A stretch of 32,500 nt of DNA from Glandiceps talaboti (taxonomy: Eukaryota; Hemichordata; Enteropneusta; Spengelidae), in assembly GCF_964340395.1 (NCBI RefSeq), contig NC_135551.1:22486003-22518502 (forward strand). Reading direction: 5' to 3'. Below, one piece after another: positions 1 to 10,957 of this stretch. The notes below the pieces were generated by a model that did not search any database, was not told the origin of the DNA, and was given only the letters and a program-made list of their open reading frames with translations. Every line of letters begins with the position of its first letter. The stretch's first letter is position 1. The position numbers and the translations under genes were made by a program.

Positions 1-277
1 ATATTCATGTCAAGCGATTTAAAAACAAATTCATGATAAAGGCTTTACAGCAATGAGTTTGTCCAAGGTGAAAGCAACTTTTGAAAATACAATTCACACT
101 AAAAATCAACACATCTATGGAAAAATATTATCTGGAATGTATCCCATTAGGTATTATACTGAATGATGAGTACAAATAAAGAATAACTATTAAAAAATAA
201 AGAACTAAACATTTACCATAATTAATTTTAAAAATTCATCTGTAGACTTAAATGTTAAAGGGAAAGTACTTGTATAA

Positions 278-309
<32 letters not shown>

Positions 310-843
310 CATTTCATTTTAATTAATCAGCTGCTTCAAGAAATGTAAAGCCAAGCCAACAGCTCTCTCTAACTTGTGATACTTCACACCAATTTTGTTC
401 ATGTTTTTGACTTTTGATGTTGTTAAACTTTGTGGCACGTATGATTGTCTAGTATCAAACCGTGTCAATTTTACAATTTGTTTACAAACTTAAATTTTGT
501 TGACAAATAAAATTGGGTCTGTACCTGACTCAACTGTTTACATACAGACATCAAGCCAGTGTACACATTACCATCAAGGATTAATAATCAGATATTTATT
601 TACAAGAAGGATTGAACTGTTTCAAGTAATAATTTAAAAATTAACAAACCGGGAAAAGTTACAGTGGCTGGAGCTTTGTGCCAAAGGTAAATTTTGGTTG
701 GAATTTCATCATGTATGGAAATGTACATCACATATTTTCACTTCTACCTAGAGTAATTATCTACAAGTTAAAAGTTGTGTGGTAGCTAATGGCTCTAAGC
801 CCAGAGACTTGGCTTGAAAATATAATTTGTCAGTATATATTGT
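1..843. other. Intergenic, no gene seen
   Basis: AT-rich sequence without a convincing frame. It holds one CAA trinucleotide run at 281-309. Confidence 0.6.
281..309. repeat. (CAA)n microsatellite
   Basis: About ten perfect CAA units. Confidence 0.95.
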
Positions 844-1624
844 GAGTCAGATAGCCAAATCTCTGGACTATACTGTCAAACCAGTATGTCAAGTCAGATA
901 ACCAAGTCTCTGGGCTATACTGTCAAGTCAGTATGTCAAGTCAGATAGCCAAGTCTCTGGACTATACTGTCAAACCAGTATGTCAAGTCAGATAGCCAAG
1001 TCTCTGGGCTATACTGTCAAACTGGTATGTCAAGTCAGATAGCCAAGTCTCTAGACTATACTGTCAAACTAGTATGTCAAGTCAGATAGCCAAGTCTCTG
1101 GGCTATACTGTCAATCCAGTATGTCAAGTCAGATAGCCAAGTCTCTGGGCTATACTGTCAAACTAGTATGTCAAGTCAGATAGCCAAGTCTCTGGGCTAT
1201 ACTGTCAAGCCAGTATGCCAAGTCAGATAGCCAAGTCTCTGGGCTATACTGTCAAGTCAGCATGTCAAGTCAGATAGCCAAGTCTCTGGGCTATACTGTC
1301 AAGCCAGTATGTCAAGTCAGATATCCAAGTCTATGGGCTATACTGTCGAGCCAGTATGTCAAGTCAGATAACCAAGTCTCTGGACTATACTGTCAAGCCA
1401 GTATGTCAAATCAGCTAGCCAAGTCTCTGGGCTATACTGTCAAGCCAGTATGTCAAGTCAGATAGCCAAGTCTCTGGGCTATACTGTCAATCCAGTATGT
1501 CAAGTCAGATAGCCAAGTCTCTGGGCTATACTGTCAAGCCAGTATGCCAAGTCAGATAGACAAGTCTCTGGGCTATACTGTCAAGCCAGTATGCCAAGTC
1601 AGATAGACAAGTCTCTGGGCTAAA
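844..1624. repeat. 47-bp minisatellite, about 16.6 copies
   Basis: Head-to-tail units typified by GTCAGATAGCCAAGTCTCTG followed by GGCTATACTGTCAAGCCAGT and ATGTCAA. The unit start recurs at exact 47-bp steps from 846 to 1598, with scattered substitutions and no length changes. A 47-bp period shifts frame each unit, so it is not coding. Confidence 0.95.
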
Positions 1625-2927
1625 TGACTCAATAAGTCCACAGTCAATAGAGTTTGTTTTAAATTTTTAGTCAAGGATATGCTTATATAAAATGTAAATT
1701 TTGATACATTTGAGATACAGTTCATATTATTTTCTAAAAGAGATATGTACATGTTTAATTTCCCCCCAAGATAAGGTAAAAGCATTATTTACATCATTAG
1801 CAAGGTTGGTGAGAATTTCCCTGATGAGACCCAACATTTTTACACAAAAATGGACACAGACAAGTTCAAACCCCAATTTGAAAGTAAATCATTATAGATG
1901 GGGGGTGGTGGAACGACTCTTATTTGGTCATGATATGTCTAGTGGGATCCCATTCTGAAAATAATCCCGTTTACATAGTACAAGCTTGACATCATTTGCT
2001 TGACAGTCTCCCTTGAATATGCTTGACCATCATTGAGTTTTTCTAAGACGTACAGTTAGTTTGCAGTTTTGCTTTGAATATTGCAAATTTCTCATCCCTG
2101 GTATTTCCCCTCCACTGTCTATAGTTTTATTTTTAATAGTTTCCACACAACAATTGGAGATCTGAGTACACTGCAAGTTATCAATCACAAGTCTACTTTT
2201 AACCAATCTGTGGTGCACTCAGTTTCAAAAATTGTGCAGGTCTTCTATAAAAGCAGTCACAGCAAACAAAAAAATAAACATCAAATGAATTCACAGACTC
2301 TAATGTTGACTCGTACATAGCTAACAGAGCCAATGGATTCATACAATATACTAAAATTGACTAAATGTCTTTAAATTTATTTATATCTTATTTCATTATC
2401 GTTAGTTTAAATACCATCATATCCTAATATGTAAAGATACTTATTTTATCATTTGTTCATGAAAAAATGTACATTCTCAAATAGACAATGTTATATAGAC
2501 AATATACATTATATATTCACTTACAGTATTTGTTTTCTTTGCTATGAAAAAAAGGAAAATGCTGTCCTTACAGTTGTCTGTAAGGTATGCAGTGTCCGAT
2601 CGCCCCCACACATCAGTCAACCCCTTTCACAGGCCAGTGAGGGCAGAGTAAGATAACATATCTTTAAGTCTGTCATTATAGTTAAACATTATTTTGTAGC
2701 TATATACTGGGATTGGATTGCACTAACATTTTCTCATTTTCAATTTGTGTATGTACCAAATTTATCAGATTCTTTACAGCTTGACATCTGACTCTTATAA
2801 CCTCTCTCAATATATTTCATTTAAATTTTCTTTTTATATTATTATACAAATTGTTGATGTAAAACACTGATTTTGATACTTATATCTTCTCTTCTGAAAT
2901 ACTTCATAATCTTATATTTCATTCCCT
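1625..2927. other. FAAH2 3' flank, no other gene seen
   Basis: AT-rich, probably includes the FAAH2 3' UTR. A small GC-richer patch at 2589-2655 has no recognisable identity. Short open frames lack family features. Confidence 0.5.
2376..2381 (-). terminator. Candidate polyadenylation signal of FAAH2
   Basis: AATAAA on the minus strand, about 550 nt beyond the FAAH2 stop. No closer canonical signal was seen. The minus-strand AATATA near 2835 is a weaker option. Confidence 0.3.
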
Positions 2928-3515
2928 TTACACTGGAGCCATCCAGCCCCCAAATCCTTTCTCCAGTTGCCTAGCAACAGCCAGGGTAAGATGATCGTTA
3001 TTCGTCAGAGCAATTACCTGAATGCCTAATGGGATGCCATCTTTGTTTAGCCCCAATGGAACCTGGGTAATTGGAAATCCTAAGATATTAAAAATACCAG
3101 TGTATGCAAAATTAAAAGGTGTGGTTATTGGAGAATTGTGGAAGGGCGCCACCTTGGGGTGAGATGGATACAACAGGATGCCATCATCACCAAGTAATTC
3201 TTCAATATCAGCTCTTAACTTGTCACTTGATCTGCATAATTTCTCTCGTTCACTCTTTGGCATCAGGACTTCGAGTTTTTCACCCAGAGCCAGTCCAATG
3301 GATGGCAGAGTGTGGTTTGATAGTTGAAATACCCACTTGAATAACTCCCATGTTGGATAGACTTTAGATCCACTATCACCCATCAAGTCATTAAATGTCT
3401 GCCCATCGTCGTATTTTGACATCATTGCTGACCACATTTCAAAGGAGTACTTCAATCGACGCAGCTTAGTAGACGTGAAATGAACATCTAGCTGGTCTTC
3501 TAGGTACTTCACAGC
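2928..3515 (-). CDS. FAAH2: FAAH2 exon 6 (C-terminal half and stop)
   Basis: Acceptor TTCACAG|GCTGTG, 588 nt ending at a TAA stop. Encodes 195 residues with [41 protein letters not shown] and the terminal [10 protein letters not shown] single long last exon is consistent with 3' UTR continuing below 2928. Confidence 0.95.
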   Translation of the reverse strand, partial: AVKYLEDQLDVHFTSTKLRRLKYSFEMWSAMMSKYDDGQTFNDLMGDSGSKVYPTWELFKWVFQLSNHTLPSIGLALGEKLEVLMPKSEREKLCRSSDKLRADIEELLGDDGILLYPSHPKVAPFHNSPITTPFNFAYTGIFNILGFPITQVPLGLNKDGIPLGIQVIALTNNDHLTLAVARQLEKGFGGWMAPV

Positions 3516-5303
3516 CTGTGAAACAAACAAATTAAAAAAATAGTTTAAGTTTGGACTTAGATTGATCATTCATGGGCAGGATTCTACGCATACTCATCAT
3601 CACAAGTGTTTGCTACCCAACACTGAAAATCTACACTCTATAATGAACTTCCAATAAATTATATTAATTATGCAAATTACAGACTTAATTGTAATCTGTA
3701 ATTGATGTATATTTTAATCTCGATTTAGCTATAAATAATGACTAATGCTCATGAATATAAATGACTGACCAGTGCTCCTCAGGGCTGGGGAGAACAATTA
3801 TAATGATAGAAAGGCGAGCATTAGTCTTGTCAACATGACCCTTACTGACTGGCACACCAAAAAACACAAAAACAACCTTTTATGAACACCAAGTCTTGTA
3901 AACTGATAATAAAGTGGACATGTTCTGCTTCTGCAAAGACTACTGCATAGGGTGTAAATATAACAATGCCAATCCTTGGCCATTGCATCTTTGCATAATT
4001 CACTTTTTGCCCCAAGATATACAGACACATACAAAATATATCTTCTGGATCTTCCAAGTATAACCATATCATTATTCATGTATAAATTGTCATTTTTAGT
4101 ATCTATACTTTCATATAGAATATATATACATACCTTAGACTGCACTGCTTTCAATTCTGGCCTGACCTTTGACACCATGAGAGCGCCACCGTCGTCCTCA
4201 ATAGTGAAATACTTCAACTTCTTGAAATCTACCGGTGTGTCGAGTTGTAGCTTAGCCAAGCCTTCTTCACCAGCCATAACACGAAACATAGGGTCTAAGT
4301 CTTCAACATATCGACACATTGGTCCAGTCACCAGGAACTCAGACCTCTTACCAGTGGCACAAGGAAACTGTCCCTCATTCTGAATAATGCCTACACAAGG
4401 AAGGAAGGGGTAGGTGATAATACTTATTCAAAATTCATGATGTATTATAGTACGTGTAAGCCAAGTTGTACATGTTTGGACAAAAAATATGGTATTTATA
4501 CCCTTGTTGATCTACATCATAACAAGGTGCATCTATGTAATTGGCTATACCGTTGATGCCAAAGAAATCTGAGTCAAAGTGTTCACAATTATTTTACTCC
4601 AGTTTTTTTTTTTCGCAATTGAGCTTGTTCGTGTTTGATCATATCATTCTACAAATGTTCAACAACTTGCTAGAAAATGCTCATGACACCCATGTCACTC
4701 AGACTTTCTTTTGCTGAACAAAGAAAAATAGAGGAGAAATAAATCTAATTATGTGATGTAACATGGTGTCTCTGATTGGCAGTAGTCCTTGGGCATGACA
4801 TGACACAAGTTATATTCACCTTATATAATGTACATACATGTAGGGTGTCTGCTAAAAATTGGTAGTAGACTAATTTCTCACCTGTACTTGGTTTATGTCC
4901 AAATATTCCATTGAAGTAACATGGCATTCTTATAGAGCCACCGATATCAGAACCTATACCAATGACAGATCCTGCAGCTGCCAAATTAGCCCCCTCACCA
5001 CCTAAGGATATAAAAAAAAATAGTAGAAAATTGTTAAATTTTAAGTGTAGCATTGTATAATGAACAACAGACATACAGATATACATGTATACTTAATCAT
5101 GTTAGAGCCTTGTTTAAGCTAGAACCAAACTGTTTTGATAACTTAACCAATGTCTTTTCTGAGCTAAGGCCAACCAAACTCTCTGAATGGTATCATTTCT
5201 ATCAATTGAAGTATTAGTCGACATCCTCTTTAAAAATATCGGTCATATGCCATTCTTGCAATTGGCCTAGGAAATATTTACTTTAAATAGTTCACAAACA
5301 TAT

Positions 5304-5350
<47 letters not shown>

Positions 5351-8300
5351 GACACGTTAGCCAGACATACACACACATACACATACATACACACACGCAC
5401 GCACATACACATACACACAAACACATACAGACAAAGACACGTTAGCCAGACAGAGACAGACACACACACACACACAAACACATACAAAGACATGTTAGAC
5501 AGACAGACACAGATGCAGACAGACACATATACACAATCACATACATACATACATACATACATACATACATACATACATACATACATACATACATACATAC
5601 ATACATACATACATACATACAAACATACACATACATACATACATACATACATACATACATACATACATACATACATACATACATACATACATACATACAT
5701 GCACTTTACCAATAGCAGTATTAAACCTTGTTGAGCTAATGAACATGTAAGTAGTAGAAAAAGAATAGTGTTTATAAATTCTGAACTAAAATTCTAGAAA
5801 TGTCATCTTCAAAATGTTTGAAAGTACTTCATAATTCACTTCTACTTTAGAACTCACCAGAACTTCCACCAACCATTCTCCTTGTATCATATGGATTATT
5901 AGTCCTACCATACACGCAGTTGTTAGATTCATACCACATGCAGAGCTCACTACAGTTCGTCAAAGCTATTGGTATTGCCCCAGCATTACGTAGTCGACTG
6001 ATAACTTTGGCATCTTTTGTTGATCGTATGTTCTTTCTTGCTACAAGTCCACTGGTATTGGGTAATCCTGCAATACAAAACAACAATCAGATAATGAGAG
6101 ACATTTTACACTGAGGGGAATAGGCACTAAGGACTCATGAATATTCATTGTGCCACCATGAATATATTATTTCTGCTGATTCCCATAATGCAACAGTCCA
6201 GCCCATAGCAAAGACACCCTATACATGTAAAGCCACAAGATCAACGTGATGATTCTCAGAAATCGCATGTAATTGTTGGTGATGTAAAATCATCAAATGA
6301 TTCTCCAGAACCCATAGTTTATGAAAATGACTTCATTTCCTGGAGTGGTGTTTCCCTTTAACATCTAAAACTTAACTTTCTGAAGTCACCGTTCCTACTT
6401 TTCAGGATTTCCTTGTCTCTGTTTAGGTTTCATAACCTTTAACCTTGAGAATAAAGATGACTAAACGAGACAATAAACTGAAACTAAATCTAAATTGATG
6501 ATTTTTTTTAGTCATCGCATTTGAGAAACTGAAACTGAATATCCCTTTGGTTTCCTATAATACCTGTAATGACGTATTTGTAGCAGACTATTTGATCAAA
6601 GGAAAAAGGTGATCAAAAACTGCTCATTTTTGTAATTCAGATTTAGGATTAAATTTTGGTGTGAAAACAGTCGTCTGATGAAGTGATAGAAAAAGTTGGT
6701 CCAAAACAAAAGAATAATCCTATCCAACCATAATGGCACCACTGATAAGATAACACTAATGTGAGAACCTGGGATTGAATCATGCGCCTTTAAGATAACA
6801 AGTACCTGTGATAGCAAATGCTTCTTTGGCTGTGAATGGAATGCCAAGAAATGGAGCATTTGTCTGTGAATATTTGTCTGGTACACTTCCAGAATCCAGA
6901 ACAGAATCAATCTCCTTAGCTTCTTGCATTGCTTCATCAAACCTGTCAGCAACCACAGCGTTAATTAATATATTCACTTCTTTAATTCTGGAGATAAAAG
7001 TACCCACTACTTCGGCACTTGTCACCTGAAATGGAAAATTTAAAATTATACGTATGTGATTTTTCTTTCTGGTATAAAGTAAGACTTTCGACAGTTGTAT
7101 GTTGCTGACTCTTGTAATATGTCTTTGAATACTATTTTTAGTAGAATGAAAACAAGGTACTCACTAAAAGACGATATTTTTATAATTCTGCACCTGTACA
7201 TGTTTGATCATGTCAGGACAATGCAGATTTTACTGTTTACATTTGCTAGCACTTAGTAATTACTTTGTTGTCTTTGTATACAACTCTGTACCTGTACACA
7301 TTCCATCAAGTCAGGACAATGCAGATTTACCATTTATGTTTGCATATCTGCTATATTTCCACTGTCACTAGTTTTTCTGCTGTTGAGACAATTAGGGCAC
7401 TTTCTGAATTTAGTTACAATAGACATACTTATTTCAGCACATGTAGCAAAATACCAATTTAGGACATGTTATGCACACTTAAATTTGGCAGACAGGGATA
7501 AGGGGAATTAGACATCGCTTGAAAATAACTCATCAGGTCTGTATCCAGTCGGCCCATTGACACCTTGTACAACAGCTGAATACAGAAAATGACAACTAGT
7601 AAAGTAAGTTAGTGAGACTTATTTCCACAGGAAAAGCGTTTGCATGTATTCAGCTAAAATAAATCTTGCATCAGAAAACATATGACAACAGTAGTATGAC
7701 AAAAAATTTCAGTTCAGAAACTGTTCATTGGCCCACTATCTTTGTATTTTGTGAACTGCCGAGAGATAGCGAGACTACAAGGACTGCTGATTGGTTCGAG
7801 TTGCATTCAGGATATGACCCAGGCACCCTAGGTCATGGTGATAAAACATGACAGTTTTGCTCAACTTGGAGTTTAATATTTGTATACAAATAAATACCCC
7901 CAACCCCCACCCCCTAGCAGAGTAAGTCACTATGCATGACTGCCATTTTAACTGTTAGAGGACGAATTAAAATGGCATTGGACCACTATAGGTAGGTTAA
8001 AGTGTTTTTATCATTATGTCACTGTACACAGACATCTACTGTATAGTTCTGATTGTTCACAGTGCTAGAAGTATACTGTACATTGTATTCCGTTTTATCT
8101 CTCATACCTCAGTTGTGACTAGAATTGCAAATTGCTGATAATACCGTTTGAAAATTGGGCAATCATGCGTGGGGATTTTCAAACCTTATCGTCAATGGTT
8201 TGCAATTCTAGTTACAAGTGAGGAATGCGAGATTAAATGGAATATACCTCTAGCGCCATAAACAGGCTATATGTGATATACATGTACCACACAGTGTAGA

Positions 8301-8894
8301 AGAGTGTTAGCACTTAGTTGGTACTATAATTACTTTGTCATCTTCAAATAAACACATCAGCATGACATGTTAATAATTAGCATGAGTTCCCTTCATTCAG
8401 GGCTTGTGTCAGTACATGTATGTTTACTAAAGGTGATAAGTAGGTATTAAAATCTGCAGAGTTCCCCAGTCATTTGGGTTCCCAAATGAAATATTGGTAG
8501 ATTCTATGGAAAACCATTGCACTGTTAAGTACTGCTTTCCCCTTTGCTCTTACTCAGTTACTCAGGATTCCAAACCTTGGCAAAAACACTGTGTGTATTT
8601 AAAGATAAAAAACATCCCTAAAGATATGGCGATCAATATTTTCATTGTCAAATCACTGGCAACCAAGTAGATGAATCAGTCCACTAAACTAATATTATTG
8701 TATACCCATCCATCTATAAATTGTCAACTACATCAAACTATAAAATATTGAAAACAAAGTGTTTATTACAAAAGCTTATAAATATGCAAATAAACCATTG
8801 CATATTTAACATGACCTCAGCCTTGACCATGACCATTATCATATGTGTGCATGGTAACTTTTCCTAAAATAGTCACTACCACCACCACCATCAC

Positions 8895-8927
<33 letters not shown>

Positions 8928-10021
8928 AATTATCAGTAGGTAGGTCGATGACCTGTTCATAGTTCCTATGAATCAGTCAAGCAAGTGCATATTTTCTGTG
9001 CAACGGTTGTCTAAGTAAGGGTCAACAGAATAATCATAGAGAAACGGTTTTGCCTGTCCAATCTTGACTTGAAAGATTTAATGGTGGGAGCATTTACTAC
9101 TATGTATATACATTTGTAGGTACATTGTCTGGCAAGCTGAGAAAAAATGACATCGAATTTCCAGAGAGGGTATCTTTAATTTATACAAGTGTCCTAGCAA
9201 ACATATCTCATAGAGAATTGACCTCCAGATATTGCACTTTATCCCTTGAGTAAATCAAACATTGATCAACAAAGGTAAACAGAATCAGGAGATCTGTAAG
9301 CTGTGACAAAACATGCTAGTTTCACCCTCAGACCACTAAAAATTGGTCTGAGTTTCACCATAAGACCCTACATGCCCTATACATGTAGGGTCCACAGTTT
9401 GACATGCTACAATCGTAACTACTCACTTGAATTATAGCTTACCTAGAACTTCTTAGGCAAAGATATTACTGATGCAATAAATGAGTAAATTAATGGAATA
9501 CCACCACCACCACCACCACCACCACCACCATCAATCATCATCATCATCATCATCATCATCTGATTCAATGTATTCATGAATGATTGTGATTTGTATGTGT
9601 ATATCAAAAGGCAATGACTTTGGTTCAGTGTTCGACTTTTAAAGTCCATGCTTTACGGGATAAAGGGGGCATAGTCCGGGGCACAGTATTAGTAATCTGT
9701 GGACCTCTGTTTTGGGTTCAACCGTCGGACTTTTACAGTGGGCCTGAAATTAAAATTACACCCTGTGATAGTGCAGTGAGTGAGATGAGACCACTTGTAG
9801 AGGTGCATAATTCATAAAATCCTTATCGAAATACCAACCTCTCTTTTGCGTATCATCTTTGCAAGGCTTGTGGCACTTTCCAACAGTAATGGGTTACGGA
9901 CAGGTGTCACAGTTGTTTTCGGTTTCCATCCATTCAAAAGGAATGCAATGACGGTTACTACGGCACGCAACAAAGTACCCAACACCAACTGTACACCTGA
10001 CAATACAAAGTTGGCCACCAT
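2928..10021 (-). CDS. FAAH2: Fatty-acid amide hydrolase 2-like amidase, complete six-exon gene
   Basis: Spliced CDS of 525 residues (human FAAH2 is about 530). Exons in transcript order: 10021-9839, 7025-6806, 6067-5858, 5001-4882, 4390-4134, 3515-2928; all introns are GT-AG and the phases join cleanly. Family role: amidase-signature serine hydrolase that cleaves fatty-acid primary amides and N-acylethanolamines at lipid membranes. Visible signs: a hydrophobic N-terminal segment (residues about 5-30), which suggests membrane anchoring; the catalytic lysine in TAKEAF (Lys128); the signature GGSSGGEG (Ser203); and the nucleophile in [11 protein letters not shown] (Ser227). The Lys-Ser-Ser triad is complete, and the 24-residue Ser-Ser spacing matches FAAH. 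The C-terminal part keeps [17 protein letters not shown] and NDHLTLAVA. The start is the only in-frame ATG ahead of the hydrophobic segment. The gene is head-to-head with the A20-like gene. FAAH2 is preferred over FAAH1 by exon-wide similarity. No frameshift is seen. Confidence 0.95.
4134..4390 (-). CDS. FAAH2: FAAH2 exon 5
   Basis: Acceptor TGTGTAG|GCATTATT, donor TCTAAG|GTATG, phase 1 to phase 0. Encodes the [20 protein letters not shown] segment and the variable linker. The sequence joins without a gap to exon 6. Confidence 0.92.
4882..5001 (-). CDS. FAAH2: FAAH2 exon 4 (nucleophile serine)
   Basis: Acceptor CCTTAG|GTGGTG, donor TACAG|GTGAG, phase 1 at both ends, 120 nt. Encodes [11 protein letters not shown] with the nucleophile Ser227, and [12 protein letters not shown]. 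The symmetric phase means skipping would stay in frame but destroy the active site. Confidence 0.93.
5305..5701. repeat. Compound (CA)n / CACA-GACA / (CATA)n array in FAAH2 intron 3
   Basis: A pure CA run at 5305-5347, then degenerate CACATA and CAGACA units that include a twice-repeated GACACGTTAGCCAGACA, then long CATA runs to 5701. It yields open frames of repeated MYVC or THTYI, which are artefacts. Confidence 0.95.
5858..6067 (-). CDS. FAAH2: FAAH2 exon 3 (amidase signature, first half)
   Basis: Acceptor TTGCAG|GATTACC, donor TTCTG|GTGAG, phase 1 at both ends. Encodes residues 136-205, with [21 protein letters not shown] and the start of GGSSGG, which contains Ser203. Confidence 0.93.
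6118..6355. mobile_element. Truncated copy of the 20-kb MITE in FAAH2 intron 2
   Basis: Runs parallel to the right half of the 20071-20525 element. Shared landmarks, in order: GACTCATGAATATTCA, TATTTCTGCTGA, TCTCCAGAACCCA, ATGAAAAT and TTTCCTG...GTTTCCC. The left arm is missing. Confidence 0.6.
6806..7025 (-). CDS. FAAH2: FAAH2 exon 2 (catalytic lysine)
   Basis: Acceptor CAG|GTGACAAG, donor ACAG|GTACTTG, phase 0 to phase 1. Encodes residues 62-135, including the catalytic Lys128 in FTAKEAF. Confidence 0.92.
7186..7350. repeat. Two-copy tandem duplication in FAAH2 intron 1
   Basis: Around 7186 and 7282 the phrases CACCTGTACATG / TACCTGTACACA and TCAGGACAATGCAGATTT recur with the same order and spacing, a diverged duplication about 97 bp apart. 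Confidence 0.6.
8085..8247. mobile_element. Foldback element in FAAH2 intron 1
   Basis: Imperfect inverted repeat of about 163 bp. ACTAGAATTGCAAA (8118-8131) pairs with 8199-8212, and CCGTTTGAAAAT pairs with ATTTTCAAAC. The outer arms GTATTCCGTTTTATCTC and GAGATTAAATGGAATATAC are also complementary. Noncoding. Confidence 0.6.
8877..8927. repeat. (CCA)n/(TCA)n microsatellite
   Basis: CCA units grade into TCA units; in FAAH2 intron 1. Confidence 0.95.
9327..9392. repeat. Two adjacent perfect hairpins
   Basis: CTCAGACCA / TGGTCTGAG (9327-9352, 8-nt loop) and GACCCTACATG / CATGTAGGGTC (9364-9392, 7-nt loop), bracketed by ACATGCTA at 9311 and 9412. Confidence 0.7.
9501..9560. repeat. (CCA)10/(TCA)n microsatellite
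   Basis: Ten CCA units, then TCA units; in FAAH2 intron 1. A second array of the same two-part design as 8877-8927. Confidence 0.95.
9839..10021 (-). CDS. FAAH2: FAAH2 exon 1 (start codon, membrane segment)
   Basis: Encodes residues 1-61: ATG, a hydrophobic stretch about 25 residues long, then the [10 protein letters not shown] and AKMIRKRE region that opens the amidase fold. The donor is GAG|GTTGGT at 9838, phase 0. It is followed by the longest intron of the gene (9838-7026), which holds a foldback element and two trinucleotide arrays. Confidence 0.9.
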
Positions 10022-10413
10022 TGTTGGCTGAAGTGTTGTTACTTGTCGATGTCCGTGATTACAAATTGTATGTTAGTCTATATATGGCCAGACAACCAGC
10101 TAGGATGACTGCAAAACCACAGATAAGCTAAAACGATGATAGCTCAGCGCTCGCGTCAGTAGGTACCTAGCCAGGGTAATGAAGTAATAACCAAAATAAA
10201 TCACTGAGGGCGCACTGTTACTTATTGCGTGCGCATACATACGACGTCATGCTTGATGTGCTAAAAATAGGAACGGGTATTTCCCGAGCGACGTACCCCA
10301 ATCACGTCGTTCAGGAAAAATCTAACATTTTCCCCGTATCAAGGTGTGCTTTCCCACACTTTTACACACATAGACGCAAGAAAACGAAACGAAAGTATTA
10401 TAACAAGCACAAG
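10022..10413. promoter_or_regulatory. Head-to-head FAAH2/A20 promoter and A20 noncoding first exon
   Basis: Only 392 bases separate the FAAH2 start codon from a strong donor (ACAAG|GTGAGT at 10414) that probably ends a noncoding A20 exon 1. The stretch is richer in CpG than its surroundings. It holds an NRF1-like TGCGTGCGCA (10226-10235), a CRE-like TGACGTC on the minus strand (10243-10249) and a kB-like GGGTATTTCCC (10275-10285). No clear TATA box is seen. The open frame through this exon does not join the OTU frame, so it is treated as 5' UTR. The transcription start is not determined. Confidence 0.55.
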
Positions 10414-10947
10414 GTGAGTTGATGTCACTTCAAAGCATATTTTTTTTTCATTGGAAAGCATTTTGTTTCCTATATTTCGTACGGACGATATGCCTGTAAA
10501 TTCTGGTCAAAATTAGTGTTTGGTCAGTGTCGTTATGCCAGTTTGAATATGGCTATGACGGTTACAATTCATACTTTGTTCCCTTATTCTTAATTTGTTG
10601 TTTTCCATGTAATTTACCATGTATCTATGTGGTCTGTGAAACTTTCTCATCGAAGAGAACGGCATCCCGATGCAGGAGACACGTTATATACGAGTGTTTC
10701 CCTAAATGTTTGACCTGTGTTGTGTATGTCTACATGGCGCCATAGTAAACTTTTTATGAATCTTGCATAAATTATTGACGGACCATGGTTTCTTTTCATA
10801 TCATTATTTCGGCGAAAGTGTCAGCTGGCGCCAAGAAATTTGTTGGTAAGGGGTATACACGCTATTTATTTAAAACTAAATGTTATTTCGTCAGAAAAAA
10901 GTCCAACCTCCGGGGGGATGTGTCCCAATGAATGCAATGAAGCAATC

Positions 10948-10957
10948 GGGGCTTTCC
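10948..10957 (+). promoter_or_regulatory. Consensus NF-kB site in A20 intron 1
   Basis: GGGGCTTTCC fits GGGRNWYYCC at every position and lies about 530 bases inside the first intron. A20 is a classic NF-kB-induced feedback gene in vertebrates, so a kB site here is plausible. A ten-base match can also occur by chance. Confidence 0.45.

Noticed and set aside
1262-1465. 67-codon frame in the minisatellite
   Set aside because: The 47-bp period shifts frame every unit; the frame is a chance opening.
844-1624. Possible CRISPR-like array
   Set aside because: The whole 47-bp unit repeats, with no unique spacers, in an animal genome. It is a minisatellite.
3798-4133. Frame extension downstream of FAAH2 exon 5
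   Set aside because: Intron read-through; the donor at 4134 and exon 6 homology define the end of the exon.
5278-5746. Several overlapping open frames of repeated MYVC and THTYI
   Set aside because: Translations of a CA/CATA microsatellite inside a FAAH2 intron, open on both strands.
10225-10422. Possible upstream coding exon of the A20-like gene
   Set aside because: Splicing from the 10414 donor to 11767 puts this frame out of register with the OTU frame.
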